NCBI GenBank assembly: GCA_021162905.1
Contig: JAGGXT010000092.1
Span: 1-5,136 of the forward strand
Length of the DNA stretch: 5,136 nt
Direction: 5' to 3'
Origin: Candidatus Odinarchaeota archaeon
GTDB lineage: Archaea; Asgardarchaeota; JAGGXT01
In this document: piece by piece, positions 1 through 3,783 of the stretch
Numbering within the stretch: position 1 is the first letter of the stretch
How the letters are laid out: every line of letters starts with the position of its first letter
Position numbers and translations under genes: made by a program
The notes under the pieces: generated by a model
Database searches by the model: none
Told to the model about the DNA's origin: nothing
The model's input: the letters and a program-made list of their open reading frames with translations, nothing else

Positions 1-45
1 AAACTAGAAATAGGAAATGTGAATGTTAACTGGCTGGTGGTTTAA
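1..45 (+). CDS. C-terminal end of an upstream gene (partial, unidentified)
   Basis: Reading frame 1 is open from the window edge and ends KLEIGNVNVNWLVV followed by TAA at 43-45. The stop overlaps the ATG of the lipid synthase as TAATG, the usual layout of translationally coupled genes in one operon. Of the other two forward frames, one stops at once and the other stops at 27-29. Fourteen residues are too few to identify a family, so no function is proposed. The call rests on the open frame and the overlap only. Confidence 0.4.
   Translation, partial: KLEIGNVNVNWLVV
36..40 (+). promoter_or_regulatory. Shine-Dalgarno-like GGTGG for GGGPS
   Basis: GGTGG lies four bases before the ATG at 45 and can pair with the CACC core of the archaeal 16S 3' end. 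The same word at the same distance precedes the ATG at 2765, and GGTG lies six bases before the ATGs at 2538 (minus strand) and 3784. Confidence 0.55.
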
Positions 46-830
46 TGGATTTTAAAGGGAAGGTAATGAGATACATTGAAGAAAGATTAAGTGAAGATGG
101 CGCTTTACATTTCACTCTAATTGATCCCGATCCGCTTAAGATGAATGTAGAATCATCTGCAAAACTTGCAAGAATCGCAGCAGATTGCGGCACAGCTGCT
201 ATAATGGTAGGTGGATCAACAGCATTTGGAATAATAGATGATGTTGTTAAAACGATTAAGGAACATGTTCCAGAGATACCTGTTATCTTGTTTCCTGGGA
301 ATGTTAATGGCATAACTAGATTCTCTGACGCTGTTTTTTTCATGAGTCTGATAAACTCTAGTGATACATATTGGATTATTGAAGCGCAGATGCTGGCAGC
401 ATTTAATATAAAAATGTGCAGAATAGAACCAATTTCAATGGCATACATAATTGTTGAACCAGGAGGTACAGCAGGATATATAGGCCATGCCAGAGTAATA
501 CCTAGGAACAAACCTAAAATTGCTGCTGCGTTTGCATTAGCAGCAGAATACATTGGCTATAAAATGATATACTTGGAAGCTGGTTCTGGTGCAGAAAGCC
601 CAATCCCGCCATATTTTGTAAGAACTGTTAGAGAGGCTATTACAAGACCTTTAATTGTAGGTGGAGGAATAAGGGAGATTGAACAGGCAATCGAGATTGT
701 AAAAAGCGGTGCAGATATAATTGTACAAGGAACTTTCATTGAAAGAGAAAAAGAAAAGGGTATTAGAAAGTTGAAAAAAATTATAGAAGGCATAAAAAAC
801 GCTGCTCATGAAAGAAAAATTAAAAAATAA
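45..830 (+). CDS. Geranylgeranylglyceryl-phosphate synthase (GGGPS)
   Basis: This enzyme joins geranylgeranyl diphosphate to sn-glycerol-1-phosphate, forming the first ether bond of archaeal membrane lipids. It acts as a Mg-dependent TIM barrel at or near the membrane. The 261-residue protein shows the family motifs in order: HFTLIDPDP at 22-30 with metal-binding Asp27, VGGS at 55-58, LFPGN at 82-86, YLEAGSGA at 176-183, VGGGIR at 205-210, and GADIIVQGT at 222-230. The last four contribute to the phosphate-binding end of the barrel. Length and motif spellings fit group II GGGPS (found in many TACK archaea and some euryarchaea) rather than group I; this assignment is from memory of the family. 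The ATG at 45 is preceded by GGTGG at 36-40 and overlaps the stop of the upstream frame, so it is a coupled start. The gene ends 11 nt inside the convergent transporter gene. The tail after about residue 232 is rich in Lys and Glu. Confidence 0.95.
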   Translation: MDFKGKVMRYIEERLSEDGALHFTLIDPDPLKMNVESSAKLARIAADCGTAAIMVGGSTAFGIIDDVVKTIKEHVPEIPVILFPGNVNGITRFSDAVFFMSLINSSDTYWIIEAQMLAAFNIKMCRIEPISMAYIIVEPGGTAGYIGHARVIPRNKPKIAAAFALAAEYIGYKMIYLEAGSGAESPIPPYFVRTVREAITRPLIVGGGIREIEQAIEIVKSGADIIVQGTFIEREKEKGIRKLKKIIEGIKNAAHERKIKK

Positions 831-2538
831 AATCAATAGAGGCTATCCAAAGTACATGCAAGGCTATTATAAGGCCTTCGCCAGCTACGACACCACCTAA
901 TATTTGTTTATATTTATTTATTATTTCTTCAGTGCGGTTTTGAACATATTTTGAAATCAAACCACCTAATAGTAAAGGTATCGAATACGCAGGTGGAATC
1001 AGCAGACCAACCGCAAGTGTTATAGGAGATATATTTCTTTTATGAAGAGCTATTGAGGCAGTTATCCCTAATGATAAGAATCCTATAAGATATGGTATAC
1101 CAAACTCATCAGCAAATGGTAATGAGAATGTCGTCAGTTTCATGAGACTTAAAACTGTGAATCCCATAAGCTGAGCTGTAGGAGCTGGAAACTCATGAGT
1201 ACCAAAGCCAAAAGGGGGTTTAGAGAAAATGTATATTAGCCATGTTCCAATTATTGTGCCAAAGATAGTACCCGTTATTGCTGATTTTCGTATTGTTTCA
1301 TCATGAACTTTTAATCTTCGTCCTAAAACATATCGGCCAAGTAAAGTTACTGCCGCACTTTGAACAGCAGCCATTAACGTCATAAAGAGAATAACACTAG
1401 GGAAATTTATTGAGAAAAAGAGTATAGCTGGTACAGCTAATGCGTCTGTAATAAAACCAACAACCATACCTGTTTCGCTTGCAGCACGTGCTACAAAAAA
1501 GGCAGAAATAAGAACTAAAGGGAGGCCTATTAGTAACAGAAGAGGGGGGATCATTATCGGAAAGAAAAAGCCTGAAATTGAGAATAAGAATACACTAATT
1601 ACGTAGAAAAGTATTAATGACAACAGAGAGCATTTCCATTGCTTAAGAAATAAAAACAAATTTTCCTTCGAAAAGAAGACCTCTACTGCCTCTCGCTCTT
1701 CCTCTTCTAAACTTACTGTTTTTGATTCCTTATACGCAGACCAAGCATCTAAAGCTATCGTAGTGCCAACAATTCCTATTGCTGTATAAAATATTTCTGG
1801 ACGGGTTACATGTTCGCCAAAAAGTATGTGAGGATCCCGCTCAAGTAAAAACCAAACGAGCATAGAAAAAAGAGAACCTATGAAAATCAGAAGTGTTCTT
1901 CTAAAACCAGCAAAAAACCCTATTCCAACCAACATAGGGCTATTGCTAATACCAATATAAGGCGGAACCTCCGTGACCCCAACACCATGAGGTATTGTTC
2001 GCAAATCATATTTAGTCATTTGTGATAGCCCAATAATGGTACCCATGTACGCACCCGCGCCGAGCAAGCCAATCATCATATTTCTTTTAGTTTGGACGTT
2101 TCCCTCTGAAAGAGAAATTATATTTTGAACTTGAGCTTCTATTTGTGGCCAAGGTTCGTCCATGAATGCCTCCTTAGCAGGTTCCAACAGAAAAAGACCT
2201 GTAAAGCCGGTAAGCGCTATCATGGTAAAAATTAGAGGCATTGTTATTTCAACTTCGGGAATCCCTGCTAAGTGAGAGAACATAGAAATTGCAGGAAAAG
2301 CTACTAGGACACCAATATTCACAAGAACGGATGCCGTTGTTATTGTTATTACAATAACATTATCTTTAGGATCATACTTTCCAAATAAACTCAAAAGTAT
2401 AAAACCCAGTATCTCCATTCCAGTAACGACAACAAATCCTACTTTTAGTTCTATATATATTTGCAAGAAAGTATAAAGGAAGGCTAAGAAAAAACCTACT
2501 AGTAAAGTATGTAAATTAAGTACATCTCTCTTAGCCAT
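820..2538 (-). CDS. OPT-family oligopeptide/metal-chelate transporter
   Basis: This is a polytopic membrane protein that probably imports small peptides or metal-chelating compounds using an ion gradient, as OPT-family members do. The substrate cannot be told from sequence. Read from the ATG at 2538 it has 572 residues with about a dozen or more hydrophobic segments spread from residue 10 to the C-terminus. OPT-like features are ARAASETGM at 350-358, the PPAYSIPLLLGGL stretch at 515-527, and GGVVAGEGLIIAL at 548-560, where the family has a conserved GxxAGEgl motif in the last membrane region. EPAKEAFMDEPWP at 119-131 is a cytoplasmic-type loop typical of this branch. An acidic loop (SLEEEEREA, about 276-284) separates the two halves. 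The frame stays open to a GTG at 2550, but GTGGTG at 2550-2545 sits six bases before ATG 2538 like a ribosome site, so I prefer that start. It runs convergent with GGGPS, overlapping by 11 nt, and divergent from the profilin-like gene. Confidence 0.83.
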   Translation of the reverse strand: MAKRDVLNLHTLLVGFFLAFLYTFLQIYIELKVGFVVVTGMEILGFILLSLFGKYDPKDNVIVITITTASVLVNIGVLVAFPAISMFSHLAGIPEVEITMPLIFTMIALTGFTGLFLLEPAKEAFMDEPWPQIEAQVQNIISLSEGNVQTKRNMMIGLLGAGAYMGTIIGLSQMTKYDLRTIPHGVGVTEVPPYIGISNSPMLVGIGFFAGFRRTLLIFIGSLFSMLVWFLLERDPHILFGEHVTRPEIFYTAIGIVGTTIALDAWSAYKESKTVSLEEEEREAVEVFFSKENLFLFLKQWKCSLLSLILFYVISVFLFSISGFFFPIMIPPLLLLIGLPLVLISAFFVARAASETGMVVGFITDALAVPAILFFSINFPSVILFMTLMAAVQSAAVTLLGRYVLGRRLKVHDETIRKSAITGTIFGTIIGTWLIYIFSKPPFGFGTHEFPAPTAQLMGFTVLSLMKLTTFSLPFADEFGIPYLIGFLSLGITASIALHKRNISPITLAVGLLIPPAYSIPLLLGGLISKYVQNRTEEIINKYKQILGGVVAGEGLIIALHVLWIASIDFIF

Positions 2539-2544
2539 ATTATG

Positions 2545-2550
2545 CACCAC
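2545..2550 (-). promoter_or_regulatory. Shine-Dalgarno-like GTGGTG for the OPT transporter
   Basis: On the minus strand GTGGTG is followed by CATAAT and the ATG at 2538. The GGTG core is six bases from the start. The two GTG codons that could extend the protein to 2550 lie within this site, which argues against using them as starts. Confidence 0.5.
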
Positions 2551-2580
2551 TTGACGTTCATTAATATCAATTTAAGTGGT
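2546..2580. promoter_or_regulatory. Inverted repeat in the transporter leader, possible operator
   Basis: ACCACTT at 2546-2552 is repeated inverted as AAGTGGT at 2574-2580. TTGA (2551-2554) and TCAA (2567-2570) make a second, inner pair of arms. The dyad overlaps the ribosome site and the AT-rich stretch just upstream of the transporter start, so a repressor bound here could block it. The arms are short and this could be chance. The remaining 2581-2764 is AT-rich and non-coding; AT-rich TATA-like words occur near 2697-2712 and 2733-2740, either of which could serve the rightward gene. Confidence 0.25.
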
Positions 2581-2755
2581 AAGGCACAGATGAAAACAGA
2601 GCAATAATAGTAACAAAACTATTTACTTTTTCATCTTTATTTTTTTCGATACCTACGATCAAAATTCTTTTTGTACATTTCAATAGTTAATTGAGTCAAT
2701 AAATAAAATTATTAGTATGGAATTATTAAACAATAATATAAGTCTATTCTTAGGC

Positions 2756-2760
2756 GGTGG
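2756..2760 (+). promoter_or_regulatory. Shine-Dalgarno-like GGTGG deciding the start at 2765
   Basis: GGTGG is followed by TTGT and ATG at 2765, the same word and spacing as for GGGPS. It supports the internal ATG over the ATG at 2717, which has no such site and would add 16 residues (starting MELLNNN) that look like translated leader. Confidence 0.55.
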
Positions 2761-2764
2761 TTGT

Positions 2765-3130
2765 ATGGGTGTGGCAGATGTTGTTAATGAGATTATGGCA
2801 AAGCACGTACAGATTGGTGCTGTAGTAATTTTCAGAAATGATGGAACAATAGTCCATTCCGTAGGGCAATGGCAATTGAATCCAAATGAAATTCTTGATG
2901 TTATTAAGAATAAACAACCATCAATAATAATTCAAGGTGTAAAATATTCTATTTTTACAAACACCGAAGATTCCTTTATAGCTTCTAATTTGCAAGGATT
3001 GGGTCATGTTATAGGCGCTGCGATAAATGATAAGGGATGGATTATTGTTTACGCTGGCAAAGACGCTGATAAAGCGGAGATATTGAGAACATTGATTGGC
3101 GCTTCCTCGAAACTGAAAAATCTTGTGTAG
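2765..3130 (+). CDS. Small profilin-like protein
   Basis: A 121-residue single-domain protein with no signal peptide or membrane segment. Its predicted order of elements is: helix (VADVVNEIMAKH), two strands around a turn (VQIGAVVIFRNDGTIVHSVGQW), helix (NPNEILDVIKNK), four strands from about residue 50 to 99, and a long C-terminal helix (DKAEILRTLIGASSKL). This is the order of the profilin fold. IQGVKYSIF, then a Gly-rich turn (NLQGLGHVIG) and WIIVYAG, line up by eye with LGGTKYMVI, the GPGGVTIKK region and LIIGIYD of eukaryotic profilin, including the G-x-K-Y word. Eukaryotic profilins bind actin monomers, and related proteins occur in some archaea. Whether this one binds an actin homologue is unknown. 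The main alternative is a Roadblock/LC7 domain, which shares a related alpha-beta topology but lacks the G-x-K-Y word. The gene stands alone, with a hairpin after its stop. Confidence 0.6.
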   Translation: MGVADVVNEIMAKHVQIGAVVIFRNDGTIVHSVGQWQLNPNEILDVIKNKQPSIIIQGVKYSIFTNTEDSFIASNLQGLGHVIGAAINDKGWIIVYAGKDADKAEILRTLIGASSKLKNLV

Positions 3131-3143
3131 CTATACCTTATAG

Positions 3144-3162
3144 AAACTATGAAAAATAGTTT
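3144..3162. terminator. Hairpin with A/T runs after the profilin-like gene
   Basis: AAACTAT (3144-3150) and ATAGTTT (3156-3162) form a perfect 7-bp stem around a GAAAA loop, 13 bases after the stop codon, followed by ATTTTC. On the minus strand the loop region reads TTTTT, so it could also end transcription coming leftward from the RNA cluster. A shorter CTATA/TATAG dyad at 3131-3143 precedes it. Archaeal termination relies mainly on T-runs, so the hairpin itself may not be needed. Confidence 0.4.
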
Positions 3163-3168
3163 ATTTTC

Positions 3169-3233
3169 AGTGTCAGTCAGCCCATCGACATTCATCCTAT
3201 TTGTCATTAGGTTGATCCATCATCATCCACACT
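3169..3233 (-). ncRNA. Probable box C/D guide sRNA
   Basis: Read on the minus strand, an exact box C (ATGATGA, 3226-3220) is followed by a 12-nt guide (TGGATCAACCTA, 3219-3208), a D'-like ATGA (3207-3204), an 8-nt spacer, a C'-like ATGAATG (3195-3189), a second 12-nt guide (TCGATGGGCTGA, 3188-3177) and an exact box D (CTGA, 3176-3173). A second CTGA at 3180-3177 would give a shorter guide. AGTG (3233-3230) and CACT (3172-3169) can pair as the terminal stem. Equal 12-nt guides are typical of archaeal C/D RNAs. The first guide has nine contiguous matches to GGUUGAUCC near the 5' end of archaeal 16S rRNA. By the N+5 rule it would direct methylation of the first U there. I cannot name a target for the second guide. 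It lies 37 nt downstream of tRNA-Trp on the same strand and may share its transcript. The D' and C' boxes are imperfect, and chance cannot be excluded. Confidence 0.55.
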
Positions 3234-3255
3234 AATTTATTATATATTGGGATCT

Positions 3256-3260
3256 AAAAA
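3256..3260 (-). terminator. T-run downstream of tRNA-Trp
   Basis: After the discriminator base the minus strand reads CTTATCTTAA and then TTTTT. Short T-runs are the usual archaeal termination signal, so part of the transcripts may stop here rather than read on into the box C/D candidate. Confidence 0.35.
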
Positions 3261-3270
3261 TTAAGATAAG

Positions 3271-3405
3271 TGGGGCCGCTGGGAGTTGAACCCAGGCTAG
3301 CAGGTCTCTCCTTCGCGCTCCAGAGGCTCGTCATCCTAGTGTCAGCAGACCTGCTTTTTAAAATCCTCTGGAGCCTGCCGTGCTACCTGGCTACACCACG
3401 GCCCC
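3271..3405 (-). tRNA. tRNA-Trp (anticodon CCA) with a 62-nt intron
   Basis: The exons are 3405-3368 (38 nt) and 3305-3271 (35 nt), giving a 73-nt mature tRNA. The acceptor stem GGGGCCG/CGGCCCC is fully paired with discriminator A73; CCA is not encoded. The D arm is GTGT-AGCCAGGTA-GCAC with A14, G15, G18, G19 and A21. The anticodon stem GCAGG/CCTGC is perfect around loop CTCCAGA (CCA at 3371-3369). The variable loop is TAGC, and the T arm is CTGGG-TTCAACT-CCCAG. The intron lies between positions 37 and 38. Splice motif: CTCC (32-35) pairs with GGAG (3311-3308), with an AGA bulge on each strand cut as AG^A, so it is a helix-bulge motif with no clear intron-side helix. All stems are GC-rich, as in thermophiles. 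It follows the permuted 5S gene by 10 nt and is probably cotranscribed with it. Confidence 0.96.
3306..3367 (-). ncRNA. tRNA-Trp intron with box C/D-type guide elements
   Basis: The intron holds an exact box D' (CTGA, 3345-3342) and a near-consensus box C' (ATGACGA, 3334-3328) seven bases apart. The guide upstream of D' (AGCAGGTCT, 3355-3347) pairs over nine bases with the end of the intron and the start of exon 2. The fifth base before D' faces C39. The 12 nt after C' include CCTCTGGAGC (3326-3317), which pairs over ten bases with G31 through the first three intron bases. If the degenerate CGAA at 3315-3312 is box D, the fifth base faces C34. Positions 34 and 39 are the two sites known to be 2'-O-methylated under guidance of the tRNA-Trp intron in Haloferax, so this looks like the same system. 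Box C cannot be found with confidence: neither ATTTTAA (3364-3358) nor CAGAGGA across the splice site is a good match. Both guides span exon-intron borders, so they would act before splicing. Confidence 0.75.
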
Positions 3406-3415
3406 AAAAATGAAT

Positions 3416-3572
3416 GATAGCAGCACCGTTCCGTGGTCGAAATGGGAACGGGTGTTTCCCCTTGCCTATGACCGTCGGCAAAGCCGACAGCCATCCGGGC
3501 TTCCCGTCGGCTCTCGCACGACAGTACAACCCGGACCGCGCAAGGGCTTAACTTTCACGCGGTGCTGCTATC
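3416..3572 (-). other. Precursor of the permuted 5S rRNA: outer helix and bulge-helix-bulge
   Basis: GATAGCAGCACCG (3572-3560) and CGGTGCTGCTATC (3428-3416) form a perfect 13-bp outer helix. Inside it CGTG (3559-3556) pairs with CACG (3435-3432) to make the 4-bp central helix. A 3-nt bulge GAA (3431-3429) lies on the 3' strand next to the outer helix, and a 3-nt bulge AAA (3555-3553) on the 5' strand next to the inner helix. The inner helix is GTT/GAC (3552-3550 with 3438-3436, one G-U). This is the canonical archaeal splicing-endonuclease substrate, cut between the second and third bulge bases: AA^A and GA^A. The product is a 124-nt circle plus a joined leader-trailer. The central helix uses bases that form helix III in mature 5S, so the motif exists only in the precursor. 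Confidence 0.85.
3430..3553 (-). rRNA. Circularly permuted 5S rRNA
   Basis: The minus strand carries all conserved parts of an archaeal 5S rRNA, but the 3' half (3553-3483, 71 nt) comes before the 5' half (3479-3430, 50 nt), joined by TTT (3482-3480). The 5' half starts GCCGACGGTCATAGG and contains CCCGTTCCCATTTCGACCACGG (helix III and loop C) near its end. The 3' half starts AGTTAAGCCC and includes GTACTG, TGCGAGAGCC and GGGAA as in other archaeal 5S. Helix I GCCGAC/GTCGGC is capped by the TTT loop. Helix II is GCAAGGG/CCCTTGC, helix III CCGT/ACGG, helix V TCCGGG/CCCGGA, and helix IV GTCG/CGAC. The normal free ends are thus fused, and the new ends fall in the segment between helices III and II. 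Without the linker the length is 121 nt, normal for the family. All helices are intact, so it does not look like a pseudogene. The mature form may be circular, or may be opened in the TTT loop. Confidence 0.92.
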
Positions 3573-3580
3573 GTAAATGG

Positions 3581-3592
3581 ATAAAATAAAAG
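3581..3592 (+). promoter_or_regulatory. TATA-like element for the plus-strand RNA
   Basis: ATAAAATAAAAG is centred about 26 bases before the foot of the hairpin that begins near 3614, the usual archaeal distance from TATA box to transcription start. It lies back to back with the minus-strand element at 3597-3608, so 3573-3612 would be a compact divergent promoter region. Confidence 0.35.
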
Positions 3593-3596
3593 TATT

Positions 3597-3608
3597 GATA
3601 AATTTTTC
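3597..3608 (-). promoter_or_regulatory. BRE/TATA-like promoter for the 5S-tRNA-Trp cluster
   Basis: On the minus strand GAAAAATTTATC reads as a purine-rich TFB site followed by a TATA-like box. Its centre is about 26-28 bases from G3572-A3574. Transcription would therefore begin almost exactly at the first base of the 13-bp outer helix of the permuted 5S precursor. Confidence 0.5.
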
Positions 3609-3613
3609 GATTA

Positions 3614-3715
3614 TTGGTAACATTTGAGAATAGGTGATATAACACCGTTTTAGCACTTAGGAGTTGAAGGCTCATGGTAAATCATTTATAATCACCCATT
3701 TTCGGATGTTACCAG
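3614..3715 (+). ncRNA. Candidate structured RNA with a long hairpin stem (unknown function)
   Basis: TGGTAACAT (3615-3623) pairs perfectly with ATGTTACCA (3706-3714). The next nine bases on each side (TTGAGAATA and CATTTTCGG) continue the helix with eight pairs, three of them G-U. GGTGATATAA (3633-3642) then pairs with TTATAATCACC (3686-3696) with one bulged A. The G-U pairs become A-C mismatches on the other strand, so the RNA is read rightward. Inside, ACCGT (3644-3648) can pair with ATGGT (3674-3678), and GAGTT (3661-3665) with GGCTC (3669-3673). I do not recognise the family. The 9-bp stem, 9+9 nt zone and upper stem resemble an archaeal H/ACA guide with its pocket, but there is no ACA box (only AGA at 3714-3716). 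It could instead be a regulatory dyad for the downstream regulator gene. Confidence 0.45.
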
Positions 3716-3724
3716 AATGAAAAA

Positions 3725-3739
3725 CGAAATATTTTTATG
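3725..3739 (+). promoter_or_regulatory. BRE/TATA-like promoter of the HTH regulator
   Basis: CGAAATATTTTTATG has a purine-rich left end and a TATA-like core at 3730-3738. The core is centred about 26 bases before 3760, so transcription should begin near 3760. That gives either a leaderless message starting at ATG 3760 or a leader of about 24 nt for ATG 3784. The T-run in the box could also help end the upstream RNA. Confidence 0.45.
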
Positions 3740-3783
3740 AAAGTTTAAATGAATAAGATATGAAAGGAGAAATGGTGCAAACC

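Noticed and set aside
26..836. Three minus-strand frames overlapping the GGGPS gene
   Set aside because: They are antisense shadows of a gene with complete catalytic motifs and show no domain of their own.
3241..3250. TATATAT stretch as the promoter of the C/D sRNA candidate
   Set aside because: On the minus strand it is only about 10 bases from the RNA's terminal stem, so the expected start would fall inside the RNA. Simple AT-richness or a shared transcript is more likely.
3430..3553. 5S rRNA as a rearranged pseudogene or assembly misjoin
   Set aside because: All helices and conserved loops are intact, and a random break would not create a splice motif whose product restores the conserved sequence. 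An assembly check is still worthwhile.
3416..3572. The 13-bp inverted repeat as terminal repeats of a mobile element or as a rho-independent terminator
   Set aside because: It encloses exactly one permuted 5S and meets all bulge-helix-bulge requirements. There is no transposase or target duplication.
3380..3589. Open frame of 69 codons on the plus strand
   Set aside because: It lies antisense to exon 1 of tRNA-Trp and the whole permuted 5S rRNA. Its composition follows the GC-rich RNA stems and it has no ribosome site or recognisable domain.
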